64,000 nt of DNA from Shinisaurus crocodilurus. Taxonomy: Eukaryota; Chordata; Lepidosauria; Squamata; Shinisauridae. Where the stretch lies: positions 17,693,525 to 17,757,524 of the forward strand of contig CM037879.1 of the NCBI GenBank assembly GCA_021292165.1, read 5' to 3'. Below, one piece after another: positions 52,401-56,972 of the stretch. The position numbers and the translations under genes are program-made. Under the pieces are notes generated by a model. That model saw nothing but the letters and a program-made list of their open reading frames with translations, ran no database searches and was not told the DNA's origin. Numbering within the stretch: position 1 is the first letter of the stretch; every line of letters begins with the position of its first letter.

Positions 52401-55128
52401 ATTTTAGCAACCCAAAGAACTGTGCATGATATTCTGACAACCACTCATCTATTACAGCAGAGTTCAGCTCTCTTCCACTAAGGTTGTTAGGGTACCTTCA
52501 GTTTCATGGTCACTACTTATTAGTTCCATTTCACTCCTACACACATATATACAGTGGTTTGCAGAACTATTCACCCCACTTTGACTTTTCCATATTTTGT
52601 TGTGCTACATTGAAATGGATTTAACTGGCATTGTTACCACTTGATGTACACAAGAGACTCAACAATGTGAAGGTGCAAAATATTTTTATTGTGGCACAAA
52701 AGTTAAGTAAACAAAAACAAACTGGCACTTGTTGGTTGCGTAAGTATTCACCCCCGAGTCAATACTTGGTAGAAGCACCTTTGGCAGCAATTACAGTTTT
52801 GAGTCTTCTTGGGTAAGTCTCTATCAGCTTTGCGCATCTGGATCCTGCAATGTTTGCCCATTCTTCTGGCAAAATTGCTCCAGCTCTGTCAGGTGAACAC
52901 TGTCAAGTTTTGCCACAGATTCTCAATCTGATTGAGGTCTGGCCTTTGACTGGGCCATTCTACGACTTTCAGGTTCTTGTTTTTAAACCACTCCAGTGTT
53001 ACTATGGCTGTGTGTTTAGGGTCATCGTCCTGCTGGAAGTGAACCTCCACCCCAGTCTCAGGTCCCTTGAACACTGAAACAGGTTTTCCTCTAGAATTGT
53101 CCTGTATTTGGCTCCATCCATCTTGCCCTCAATCCTGACTAGATTCCCAGTCCTTGCCAAGGAAAAGCATCCACACAACATGCTTCACCATGTTGATGGT
53201 GTTCTCGAGGCAATGAGTACTGTTGGCTTTGCACACACACATTTTGCAGCAAGGCCAAAAAGTTCCAATTTTGGTCTCATCAGAGCAGAGAACCTTTTTC
53301 CAGAAGTTTGCTGCATCTCCCACATGCCTTTTTGCAAACTCCAAATGGGCTTTGATATGGGTTTGTTTAAGCAAAGGCTTTCTTCTCGCCAGTCTTCCAG
53401 CTTTATGGGACGGTTTCTCCTATCTCAGCTGCGGATCTCTCCAGCTCCTTCAGAGTTACCACTGGCCTCTTGGTTGCTTCTCCGACTAATCCTCTCCTTA
53501 CCTGGTCACTGAATTTTGGTGGATGGCCTTCTCTAGGCAGAGTTATGGTTGAGCCATATTCTTTCCATTTTGTAATAATGGATTCAACGGTGCTCCAGGG
53601 GATGTTCATAGTTTGGGATATTGTTTTATAAGCCAACCCTGATTGGTGCTTCTGCACAACTTTATCCCAGAGTTGTTTTGATAGCTCCTTGGTATTCATG
53701 ATGCTGTTTGTTTAGATATGCTCTCTGACAAACTCTGGGGTCTTCCAGAAACAAGTGTATTTAATCTGAGATCATGTGGCACACAGGTGGACTCAACTAC
53801 TTACAGTATGTGACTTCTGGAGGCAGTGGGTTGCACCAGAGCTTATTTAGGCATGTCACAGCACAGGGGGTGAATACTTATGCAACCAACAAGTGCCAGT
53901 TTGTTTTTGTTTACTTAACTTTTGTGCTACAATAAAAATATTTTGAACTTCCACAGTGCTGAGTATCTTGAGTACATCAAGTGGTAACAATGCCAGTTAA
54001 ATCCATTACAATTCCAGGTTGCAACACAACAAAATGTGGAAAAGTCAAAGTGGGGTGACTAATTCTGCAAGGCACTGTATTTCAATGACATATATGTAAC
54101 CTAGGGATAATAACCTGAAAAACATTAATTACAATTTTGAAACTCCCAAGCTTGCCTATTTGCAATTGGCATACACTCATTTTTTCTCCAGAAAATTTTC
54201 TGCCCCACATCACTGCACAGGGGCAATGGAGAGGATGAACAGTGCCTGGAGTGATTGAGCCCTGCACCCCAGATCGCCAAAATCAACCCCCCATCTTTGA
54301 CACCCTGGAAACAGGATGGCAATGATCTGGGGTGACTGGGACATTTCAGCTCACCTCAGACAAAGGGCTGATACTTCAACAAAATATGGGCTGTTTCCAT
54401 TTTAGGTGAGAAGAATGGCTTGGATCCAGAATAGCGCAAGAAGGGTTCCACTGGCACCTCAGAGCTTTTCTGCCTGTCCCTCCTTGCTGCAGCGCCTGAT
54501 GCCCCCTCAGGGGACACTCTGGAATGGTGTGGGATGTGGCCTGAGGGGTTGCAGGTAGAAGGAGGGAACTGGTGAAAATCGAGGACTCCCCCCTGCATGA
54601 GCAGAAGTGCCTTCTGCTCATGCAAGGGGCTATTTAGATCCCACCCATTATTATTTTTTTGACAAAATGGGAACATGTAAAAAACCCCTTTATTATTGCC
54701 TTTTTGCAAACTATCATCTAATTTTCTCACTAGAGTTTTGCGACTAGTACTAATGCACTGTGCTGCTGTTTACGAACCTTGCTTGATATATGGCTCTTAG
54801 ATATAAACAACCTCCAGATTTAAACTTCATCAAAGCACAAAATGATGATGAGACCACACAGAAAAGTGAAGTGACTGGTCTGAGGCTCCAACTAACTACG
54901 TTTTCTAAAGTGGACTCTTACATATTATCTTGTTAAATATAACCTTTTGTTTTAATATAGCCTTATAGCCAATTTTTCTTGTTTATTAAAATTGCATATA
55001 TAAATATAAAAAACATTTAAAACAAACAATCTTGTGTAATAATGAGAGATATTCATACCTACTTCTCCCAGCTTCGAACGAAATATGCAGCCATTTTCTT
55101 CAAAGTAAACATATTCTCCAAACTTAAT
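16395..55128 (-). CDS. PREPL: PREPL, prolyl endopeptidase-like, last twelve coding exons
   Basis: Cytosolic serine hydrolase of the prolyl oligopeptidase family. Mammalian PREPL has esterase/thioesterase activity and a role in AP-1-linked vesicle trafficking; its loss causes congenital myasthenia. Exons, in gene order, are 55059-55128, 50150-50353, 47961-48081, 45716-45932, 42744-42929, 38636-38840, 37561-37736, 33791-34007, 32543-32692, 30570-30702, 19592-19674 and 16395-16451. They cover the C-terminal half of the beta-propeller and the whole alpha/beta-hydrolase domain. The Ser (SLSAGG), Asp (ENDQRVP) and His (QPGGSH) of the triad lie in three different exons. Total length is 1819 nt, one base over a multiple of three because of the 38.6-kb exon frameshift. 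The C-terminus stops about 11 residues earlier than in human. The 5' exons are outside the window. Confidence 0.96.
16452..16984. other. PREPL last intron, no recognised feature
   Basis: Nothing recognised. Confidence 0.4.
16985..17235. mobile_element. GGATCCAA foldback family member
   Basis: Outer sequences GCATGGATCCAGC and CTGGATCCAACCCC are inverted. The interior has 'cctctgcaaccccaagcatcttccagag'. Related copies are at 34837-35042, 44311-44631 and 49790-50060. Confidence 0.55.
17236..17728. other. PREPL intron, no recognised feature
   Basis: Nothing recognised before the 5' truncation point of the L2 copy. Confidence 0.4.
17729..18673 (+). CDS. L2 LINE ORF2 C-terminal part (RT)
   Basis: A 314-residue open frame containing [12 protein letters not shown] (RT motif B-like), the catalytic [10 protein letters not shown] (Y-A-D-D, near residue 35) and the downstream [34 protein letters not shown] and [10 protein letters not shown] of the L2/CR1-group C-terminal region. 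The endonuclease and N-terminal RT are lost by 5' truncation. No stop or frameshift interrupts it, so the insertion is young relative to the other L2 remnants here. It is not a functional gene. Confidence 0.88.
   Translation: MPQGSILSPMLFNIYLKPLGAIIRRFGVQCHQYADDTQLYLCFKSSPRLAVETLSKCLESVAGWMGRNMLKLNPDKTEVLLVGDKGRLGDVDLVLNGVHLPLKDQVRSLGVILDSQLSMEAQVSAVSRAVLYQLHLIRQLRPYLPNHLLPSVVHALVSSRLDYCNALYVGLPLKTVRKLQLVQNAAARLIKGSRRRDHITPVLNELHWLPVACRAEFKVLVLTFKTLHGSGPAYLKERLQQHQVGRSTRSARDGLLLIPSARAARLVGTRKRAFSVAAPTLWNSLPSDPRHAPSVMSFRRALKTWLFRREYGVG
17729..18815 (+). mobile_element. 5'-truncated L2-type LINE, recent
   Basis: Starts inside the reverse transcriptase and runs to a 3' end of CCAGATGGGCGATTAATAAA and (TAAATA)n. 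The coding part is open to 18673. Confidence 0.85.
18816..19591. other. PREPL intron, no recognised feature
   Basis: Nothing recognised. Confidence 0.4.
19592..19674 (-). CDS. PREPL: PREPL exon with catalytic histidine
   Basis: The exon is 83 nt between gtttcag and gtatgctt. It encodes [16 protein letters not shown] and then EDSLNQ. The His after PGGS is the third triad residue. The preceding intron is about 10.9 kb and holds the nested transposon stack, so this exon is easily missed. Confidence 0.9.
19675..20849. other. PREPL intron, mostly unrecognised
   Basis: GGGTTGGATCCAATGCTGG at 20124 looks like one end of the GGATCCAA foldback family; the other end is not clear. 20400-20850 could be the 5' part of the following L2 copy. 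Confidence 0.4.
20850..22075 (+). repeat. Older L2-type LINE, internally deleted
   Basis: [20 protein letters not shown] (about 20960-21025) is the endonuclease start. The copy then jumps to the RT end (GGTCCGGAAACTTCAGCTGG near 21450, TCTGTGGTGGCACCCCGG near 21740) and an AATAAATAA tail near 22067. Many stops and shifts. Confidence 0.75.
22076..22765. other. PREPL intron, no recognised feature
   Basis: Nothing recognised before the target duplication at 22766-22773. Confidence 0.4.
22797..23408 (-). repeat. 5S-derived SINE, split by a hAT element
   Basis: The SINE tail (TTTCATAGAT side) lies before 22815 and its body resumes at 23249 (GAGTTGGAAGGAGCCTAC) and ends in the 5S-like head near 23405. 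It sits in the left arm of the foldback element. Confidence 0.8.
22815..23248. mobile_element. hAT element inside the SINE
   Basis: TIRs CAGTGATGGCGAAC and GTTCGCCATCACTG are exact. Flanking 8-mers TCATAGAT and TCATATAG are similar. The termini resemble the OposCharlie-like hAT group from memory. No transposase; the interior has a GC-rich block with CGCGCGCGCG at about 22985. Confidence 0.8.
23498..23695. repeat. DIRS inverted terminal repeat (3' end of element)
   Basis: Reverse-complements the 29280-29443 repeat with scattered mismatches. The two differ in their outermost 60 bases, which is normal for DIRS and explained by the internal complementary region. Confidence 0.88.
23869..23963. 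repeat. DIRS internal complementary region
   Basis: 23869-23927 is complementary to 23498-23556 with about one mismatch. 23932-23963 is an exact complement of 29411-29442. This junction is thought to template circular DIRS intermediates. Confidence 0.9.
24006..25100 (-). CDS. DIRS tyrosine recombinase
   Basis: The open frame extends from 25880, but only about the last 360 residues read as recombinase; the earlier part overlaps the RNase H region in another frame. Catalytic residues visible are Arg in [11 protein letters not shown], His and Arg in AHSTRAV (codons near 24183 and 24174) and Tyr in THYQVDV (24075-24077). The N-terminal core-binding part includes [19 protein letters not shown]. 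In DIRS elements this enzyme inserts the circular cDNA without target duplication. No stop or shift breaks this part, so it may still encode a full recombinase, although the element as a whole is defective. Confidence 0.9.
   Translation of the reverse strand, partial: VTSSGLAVAPESIHPETHSLANMIPSTLPSEIKLVLQEAWKPSTRASYARKWKAFCEYLGRIEVPYSSAPIHQVLQFLLHLQHKGLKTSSLKVYLAALSAYHDGHDGFTLFSNPLVKRFMKGLKNIAPSFRAITPVWDLQLVLQVLMSKPFEPMATTDLHLVTFKTAFLIAITSARRASELAALRVDSPYLSFHKEKVVLRPDLTFLPKVMSTFHLNQDIILPAFFQAPTSSLERQLHMLDVRRALIFYKSRTESIRKSPRLFVCYGGPSKGFPVSSQRLSSWIVNCIELAYKLKRQLLSGSIRAHSTRAVSTSTAFARGVSMTEVCKAATWSTPSTFVTHYQVDVRSRRDNAFGRAVLSSVLQ
25031..27043 (-). pseudogene. DIRS reverse transcriptase-RNase H, two frameshifts
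   Basis: The RT N-terminal half is in the frame 27043-26354 ([35 protein letters not shown]). The frame shifts near 26380-26392, and the catalytic YLDD (26295-26306) is in the next frame. A second shift near 26130 leads to the RNase H frame ([37 protein letters not shown]) and the C-terminal WSG...[12 protein letters not shown] block ending at 25031. Both shifts prevent a single product. The start overlaps the end of gag. Confidence 0.88.
26974..29144 (-). pseudogene. DIRS gag-like ORF, broken into three frames
   Basis: The N-terminal part begins [19 protein letters not shown] with paired cysteines (CVRCG, CLACLG, CHHC) and runs from 29144 to 28383. A Ser/Arg-rich part lies in a second frame, 28246-27926. 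The main domain ([19 protein letters not shown] to the end at 26974) is in a third frame. At least two frameshifts separate them. Function in DIRS is presumed nucleic-acid binding. Confidence 0.8.
29280..29443. repeat. DIRS inverted terminal repeat (5' end of element)
   Basis: Partner of the 23498-23695 repeat. Confidence 0.88.
29742..29803 (+). repeat. L2-type LINE 3' tail
   Basis: GGTTGCCGGCAAGATGGGC and TTAATAAATGTAAATAAA match the 3' end of the 17.7-kb L2 copy. Confidence 0.7.
29908..30368. mobile_element. PIF/Harbinger-like non-autonomous element
   Basis: TIRs GGGCAATCCTATTG and CCATAGGATTGCTCCC are flanked by TTA on both sides (29905-29907, 30369-30371). It is the best-bounded member of a family also at 3386-3825, 51904-52240, about 55196-55619, about 56151-56600 and 57369-57520. 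Confidence 0.8.
30372..30510 (+). repeat. LINE/SINE 3' tail fragment
   Basis: GGAAAGGCAGGGTATAAATC and AATTAATAAATAA end a retroposon tail directly beside the PREPL exon at 30570. Confidence 0.5.
30570..30702 (-). CDS. PREPL: PREPL exon with catalytic aspartate
   Basis: The exon is 133 nt between tccctctag and gtaacag, ending with one base of a Gly codon. It encodes [20 protein letters not shown] and then [10 protein letters not shown]. The Asp of ENDQRVP aligns with the family's catalytic aspartate. This exon is not in a long open frame, because it is short and ends in intron. Confidence 0.9.
31085..31204. mobile_element. hAT foldback MITE
   Basis: CAGTGTTCTCTAACC ... GAAGAACACTG hairpin. 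Flanks ATTTAACC (31077-31084) and ACTTAACC (31205-31212) agree at 7 of 8. Confidence 0.88.
31205..32213. other. PREPL intron, little recognised
   Basis: A short (ACTC)n run at 31243-31263. The stretch 31960-32190 has a repeat-like look but no paired ends that I can fix. Confidence 0.4.
32214..32384 (+). repeat. 5S-derived SINE with CR1-like tail
   Basis: Same structure as 197-364, including the GGGTTGGACTCGATAGCC and TCTATGAAATCTATGAAA tail. Confidence 0.85.
32543..32692 (-). CDS. PREPL: PREPL exon
   Basis: The exon is 150 nt (50 codons, phase 0 to 0) between ttctcatag and gtacctt. It encodes [24 protein letters not shown] and [10 protein letters not shown], the lid-proximal part of the hydrolase domain. 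Confidence 0.95.
32693..33790. other. PREPL intron, no recognised feature
   Basis: Nothing recognised except a duplicated ATTCAAATAGATTGTGTGG at 33358-33400. Confidence 0.45.
33791..34007 (-). CDS. PREPL: PREPL exon with catalytic serine
   Basis: The exon is 217 nt with a gttaatcag acceptor and a gtgagaat donor. It encodes [13 protein letters not shown] and then [12 protein letters not shown], with the nucleophilic serine in SAGG. The acceptor at 34008-34009 was chosen because an open frame further upstream soon meets an in-frame TAA and because it restores the split Arg codon. Confidence 0.94.
34008..34552. other. PREPL intron, possible foldback fragment
   Basis: GAGTTGGATCCAGAG (34180) and GCTGGATCAAAGG (34430) may bound a member of the GGATCCAA family. 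A T10 and a G9 tract lie near 34090-34112. Confidence 0.35.
34553..34782 (+). repeat. CR1-like LINE 3' end
   Basis: TTAAAAGGGGATTGGACAAA, CATGGGCATCTGGTTGGCC and TGGTCTGATCCAGCTTGGC are characteristic of a squamate CR1-group 3' end. Confidence 0.7.
34837..35042. mobile_element. GGATCCAA foldback family member
   Basis: GTGGAATCCAATGCC and TTATTGGATTCCAC are inverted termini. Inside, 'ctgcagccctcc' and 'gagcagggctgcag' are complementary. Confidence 0.65.
35043..35924. other. PREPL intron, no recognised feature
   Basis: A short (GCAT)n at 35749-35763; otherwise nothing. Confidence 0.45.
35925..36075 (-). repeat. 5S-derived SINE
   Basis: Complement of the family at 197-364, from TCATAGATTCATAGG to GAGCCACAGGC, with a small internal deletion (CTATCGCAGGAAACTAG). 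Confidence 0.82.
36076..37560. other. PREPL intron, no recognised feature
   Basis: A/T-rich with nothing recognised in nearly 1.5 kb. Confidence 0.5.
37561..37736 (-). CDS. PREPL: PREPL exon
   Basis: The exon is 176 nt between catttacag and gtaagtc. It opens the hydrolase domain: [31 protein letters not shown] and [10 protein letters not shown]. The VYGAYG segment corresponds to the oxyanion-hole region of prolyl oligopeptidases. It ends with two bases of the Arg codon that precedes GGGEL. Confidence 0.95.
37737..38635. other. PREPL intron, no recognised feature
   Basis: Nothing recognised. Confidence 0.5.
38636..38840 (-). CDS. PREPL: PREPL exon with one-base frameshift
   Basis: The exon is 205 nt between a tttttttccag acceptor and a gtaagactc donor. 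The neighbouring exons demand a length divisible by three. Reading from the acceptor in phase 0 gives [20 protein letters not shown] and then leaves the PREPL pattern. The next frame picks it up with [16 protein letters not shown] and ends VRLEAKSK in phase with the next exon. The switch lies at or near an A5 run on + at 38771-38775. One surplus base there explains everything. It could be a sequencing or assembly error in a homopolymer, or a real allele. Confidence 0.93.
38841..39975. other. PREPL intron, no recognised feature
   Basis: Nothing recognised. Confidence 0.5.
39976..41275. repeat. Large imperfect foldback within an outer repeat
   Basis: Arms about 40212-40570 and 40780-41040 are inverted copies with many mismatches; for example AACAGTAAGAGAAAGGAGGG pairs with CCCTCCTTTCTCTTACTGTT, and TCCTCAAAAATGC with GCATTTTTGAGG. 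Outside them, AATAAGCCATGGG (40010) and ACAAGCCATGGG (41211), and GTGCGAACCCAG at 41257, suggest an outer MITE. Confidence 0.65.
41276..42006. other. PREPL intron, no recognised feature
   Basis: A G9 tract at 41633; nothing else recognised. Confidence 0.45.
42007..42383. mobile_element. Foldback MITE (GGTTCGCAC family)
   Basis: GGCCTGGTTCGCACATAATG and AAGTGTGAACCAGG are inverted termini with GAGAAGCCACTGTG / CACAGTGGCTTCTC inside. A second internal inverted pair surrounds GGGTGGATTGG / CCACCCTCACAGG. Confidence 0.75.
42744..42929 (-). CDS. PREPL: PREPL exon
   Basis: The exon is 186 nt (62 codons, phase 0 to 0) between ttttgtag and gtaaatg. It encodes [28 protein letters not shown] and SVHSVK. 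Its phase-0 end is one of the two anchors showing that the next exon is one base too long. Confidence 0.94.
42930..44310. other. PREPL intron, little recognised
   Basis: 44040-44220 has several TGCACATTTTC-like words that suggest an old repeat. A G10 tract at 44081. Confidence 0.4.
44311..44631. mobile_element. GGATCCAA foldback family member
   Basis: AGGGTAATATCCAACC and GCTGGATACTACCC are inverted ends. The interior carries GCTAGTGCAGCAG and CCCTGCAGCCCC as in the sister copies. Confidence 0.6.
44632..45413. other. PREPL intron with a retroposon tail
   Basis: 45190-45300 has ATACCGCCCCACAGCTGAAG and CTCTGGGCGGTTCACAA, a common squamate retroposon piece, also hinted at near 11620. The rest shows nothing. 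Confidence 0.5.
45414..45652. mobile_element. hAT foldback MITE, intact sister of the interrupted copy
   Basis: 239 bp, CAG...CTG ends, flanked by a perfect 8-bp duplication GATGTGCT (45406-45413, 45653-45660). Arms share GGTGGGGCTCCTTTTTCATT and its complement. It shows the layout of the 22774-29541 host before insertion. Confidence 0.92.
45716..45932 (-). CDS. PREPL: PREPL exon
   Basis: The exon is 217 nt with a tgcttgcag acceptor and a gtatgggg donor. It encodes [27 protein letters not shown] and [10 protein letters not shown], which are propeller blades with the usual xFLTINxxxKTxSEVWL pattern. It ends in phase 0. Confidence 0.94.
45933..46696. other. PREPL intron, TG-rich tract
   Basis: 46430-46570 is rich in GTGTG and GAATGTG. 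46035-46310 may be a foldback (TAGAAGCCTCATTCCTAG / CTAGAATGATGCTTCTA). Confidence 0.45.
46697..46870 (-). repeat. tRNA-type SINE, degenerate
   Basis: GGTCAGACTATTTGTCCATC and CTCTCCAGGGTCTCAGGC are the complement of the body of the 8539-8737 SINE. Confidence 0.78.
47300..47841 (+). repeat. CR1 LINE 3' portion
   Basis: CAGTTCTGGGCACCACACTT, AAGGGTTCAGAGGAGGGC and GAGGTGGTGGGCTCTCC lead to GGTTGGACTTGATGGCC and the CR1 terminal repeat ATTCTATGATTCTATGAT. Truncated at the 5' side. Confidence 0.9.
47961..48081 (-). CDS. PREPL: PREPL exon
   Basis: The exon is 121 nt. The acceptor is a pyrimidine-rich tract ending ccccccag at 48082-48083, and the donor is gtaactg. It encodes [13 protein letters not shown] and [10 protein letters not shown], ending VYTEHDA. 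An open frame continues upstream to 48193, but only the 48081 border fits the 1-base phase left by the preceding exon and the F-E-W junction expected for the family. Confidence 0.92.
48314..48429. mobile_element. Short foldback MITE
   Basis: GGGTGCAATCCTATGCATG and CATGCATAGGACTGTGCCC, bounded by TAA/TTA. Internal arms are AAAAAGTCCTACAA / TTGTAGGACTTTTTT. Ends like the Harbinger-like family but with a different interior; 7760-7840 is a partial relative. Confidence 0.75.
48507..48594. repeat. 44-bp tandem duplication
   Basis: TATGCATCTTTCTCAATTTA begins two adjacent copies at 48507 and 48551 that are nearly identical. Confidence 0.92.
48915..49074 (+). repeat. 5S-derived SINE with CR1-like tail
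   Basis: Same family as 197-364. Followed at 49080-49185 by an unrelated repeat phrase (AAAAGCTTATGCCATAATA, GGTGCCACAAGACTCTTG) known from many reptile genomes. Confidence 0.85.
49186..49789. other. PREPL intron, no recognised feature
   Basis: Nothing recognised. Confidence 0.45.
49790..50060. mobile_element. GGATCCAA foldback family, best-bounded copy
   Basis: GGGGTTGTATCCAATGGCGG and CCACCATTGGATAGAACCCC are inverted at 18 of 20 positions. Ends close to the PREPL exon at 50150. Confidence 0.8.
50150..50353 (-). CDS. PREPL: PREPL exon
   Basis: The exon is 204 nt (phase 2-base in, 1-base out) with a gtattgtag acceptor and a gtaagtcat donor. It encodes [30 protein letters not shown] and ending PNVFSF, all propeller sequence. 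The trailing G joins to AA of the next exon to give Glu. Confidence 0.93.
50427..50677. mobile_element. Tigger/mariner-type MITE
   Basis: CAGTCATGCCTTGGATTG and CAATCCAAGGTATTACTG termini with TA on both sides. Inner CATAATTCGTTCCGGAAAC. Family call from memory. Confidence 0.75.
50678..51161. other. PREPL intron, no recognised feature
   Basis: A G10 tract at about 50931; nothing else. Confidence 0.4.
51162..51282. mobile_element. hAT foldback MITE
   Basis: CAGTGTTCTCCAACC ... GGTTGGAGAAAACTG. Flanks CTTTAACC (51154-51161) and CTTTAACA (51283-51290) agree at 7 of 8. Confidence 0.88.
51428..51452. repeat. (GT)n microsatellite
   Basis: About 12 GT units. Confidence 0.9.
51611..51750. mobile_element. 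hAT-like foldback MITE
   Basis: CAGTGGTGGGCAACTTG and CAAGTTGCCCACCCCTG ends. Flanking CCCTAGAG and CCTAGACA suggest a decayed 8-bp duplication. Confidence 0.85.
51904..52240. mobile_element. PIF/Harbinger-like element, decayed
   Basis: GGGGGCAATCCTATGG start and TAGTATTGTACCC end followed by TTA. The interior matches 3386-3825 and 29908-30368. Confidence 0.65.
52552..54077 (-). mobile_element. Tc1-like DNA transposon, defective
   Basis: 1526 bp between TA dinucleotides. Ends are CAGTGGTTTGCAGAACTATT and AATTCTGCAAGGCACTG. A longer subterminal CACCCCACTTTGACTTTTCC / GGAAAAGTCAAAGTGGGGTG pair is near-exact. It carries a broken transposase. Confidence 0.92.
52889..53699 (-). pseudogene. Tc1 transposase, frameshifted
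   Basis: The N-terminal helix-turn-helix part (53699-53403) starts [15 protein letters not shown] and includes [18 protein letters not shown]. The catalytic domain is in other frames: [12 protein letters not shown] with the first Asp (53374-53129), then [12 protein letters not shown] with the second Asp and [15 protein letters not shown] with the Glu (53074-52889), a DD34E-type Tc1 arrangement. At least two frame changes separate the three pieces, so no active enzyme is expected. Tc1 transposases cut and paste at TA. Confidence 0.9.
54078..55058. other. PREPL intron, mostly unrecognised
   Basis: 54410-54647 (GGCTTGGATCCAG ... TAGATCCCACCC) may be a decayed GGATCCAA-family copy. The rest shows nothing. 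Confidence 0.4.
55059..55128 (-). CDS. PREPL: PREPL exon (first in window)
   Basis: The exon is 70 nt between a ttaagcag acceptor and a gtatgaat donor, and ends with one base of a codon. It encodes [20 protein letters not shown], a propeller strand equivalent to the human segment just before the EVLFNLEEL-type region. No earlier PREPL exon was recognised between here and 64000. Confidence 0.88.
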
Positions 55129-55195
55129 CTGCTTAAAATCAAAGCAGACATGGTCTCAATACATAATATGCCGAAATAGGTCATCACCTGTCATG

Positions 55196-55619
55196 GGCAG
55201 CCCCTTCCTATGTGGATGTCCGCAACCCTCCAAACCTGGAGGATTACGGGCATCCTATTGAGGGCAGGAGGAGTGCGGCAGATAGGATTGCCGCCACACT
55301 CCCCATACCCTCAAAAACATCTAGACGGCCAATTTCGGCTGTCTAGATGTTTTATACCTCCTCACGAGGAGGAGAGGCTGAGGTACCACCTGGATTTTAC
55401 AGAAGCCGGCGGTACCTGGTTCCTCCCCTCCCCCCCTGGGGGGGAACCGAAGATGGCCGGCCATGTGCGGTTCCCAGATGACGCAGAAAGAACCGTGCCG
55501 GCTACGAAGTGGTGCGGGTGGGCTGTGACCTTGGAAGGGATTTCCGAGGTCGCAGCAGCAACTATACCCCATCCTATGGCCCCCCCAGACAAGGTTGGAG
55601 GGCCATAGGATTGCGCCCT
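55196..55619. repeat. Harbinger-like family copy
   Basis: Ends GGCCATAGGATTGCGCCC followed by TAA. Left boundary unclear. Interior GTCTAGATGTTTTATACC and GGAACCGAAGATGGCC follow the family. Confidence 0.55.
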
Positions 55620-56150
55620 AAGAGTCTGAATATTTTTCTGAAGTTCCGGTATAACAAATTGAACTCTCGAGGTTTATGGAATACACATTGAATAAGACGC
55701 AAAATCAGCGTAAGATAAGAGCATCCATTAATGTAATAATAATGTCCATTAATGTAATAATCATAGAACACTATAAGGCTAGAAAGCTCTAATTACTCAT
55801 AGAAAGAATCAAAGTTTGGAGCATTTCCAGATATTGGGTCATCAAGGTGCCATTCAGCAGCATCTCAGCCAATAGCCTTTTTGTCTCCCCCACCTAAACA
55901 GCATTCTTCACGCCTACCTGTTGCAATGCATCAGTAAACCTGCTATGATTTGTGATCCTACGCACTCTTACTTAGGGTGCACAGAGATGTACTTTTTTTC
56001 TTTTTAGAAGTCAGTATCTTTTTCTCCACTTTGCCCCATTGTGACATATGTACCTGCTCCCCACTGTGAGATTGTGTCCTATCTGCTTCTGTCATCGATA
56101 CCAGCAGGGTCAAACACTGGAATAGGATACTTCTCCCACCCAAAGAGATT

Positions 56151-56600
56151 AACGGTGCAATCCTATGGCCACTAGACACTGTCTAGCCAGCCATAGGAGA
56201 GGTTGGAGTCCCAGATCCAACCTCAGAAACACGCTCTGAGATCAGAGCTGAGTCTCTCACCTTGGAGTGCCCTCCCTCCACCCTCACAGCTGGCTCGGTT
56301 CTTTCAGTGCTGGCCGCAGCTCCAAGGTCAGAAAACTGACCTCGGAGCCGGCACTGAGTGGGCGTTCAGGGGGATGGGGAGGGGAAGAGTGAGGCTCCAC
56401 CGGGATATGATGTATCCTGGTAGTGTCTCAGTCTGCTGTCCTTGCGAGCAGGGGAAAAAGACTTAAATGGCTGAAATCAGCCATCTAAATCTTTTGCAGG
56501 GTGGGAGAAGTGCAGAAGTGATCTTCGCCTCTGTGCTCCTCTTGCTCTCGATAGGATGCCTGTAATCATCCAAGTTTGGAGGGTTACGGGCAGCCACACT
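56151..56600. repeat. Harbinger-like family copy
   Basis: Begins GGTGCAATCCTATGGCC at about 56155 with the family interior (CCTCGGAGCCGGCACTGAG, GGGATATGATGTATCCTGG). Right end unclear. Confidence 0.55.
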
Positions 56601-56721
56601 GGCTCGCACTATAGAGAAACAAATTAATAACGAATCCCTCAATATCATAGTCTTGCTGTTTTTGAACCACCTTTCGGCCTTCAACGGGCAGCTGTTTCTT
56701 TTGAATCCTTGAGAGATGTAC

Positions 56722-56972
56722 ATTTATTTATTTATTTATTTATTATATTTATACCCTGCCTTTTTTCCTGCAAGGAACCCAAGGTGGCTTACATAATCCT
56801 CATCCTACTCTTCATTTTATCCTCACAACAACCCTGTGAGGTAGGTTAGGCTGAGAGTCAGTGACTGGCCCAAAATCACCCAGTGGGTTTCATGGGCAAG
56901 TGGGGAATAGAACCCGGATCTCCCGGGTCCCAGTCCAACACTCTCACCACTATGCCACACTGGCTCTCATTT
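56722..56972 (-). repeat. tRNA/CORE-type SINE
   Basis: (TTTA)n, then CCTCACAACAACCCTGTGAGG and ACTATGCCACACTGGCTCTC, the complement of 9992-10253. Confidence 0.88.

Noticed and set aside
16395..55128. PREPL as a pseudogene
   Set aside because: One homopolymer frameshift in twelve otherwise clean exons with correct splice sites and triad is better explained as an error or rare allele.
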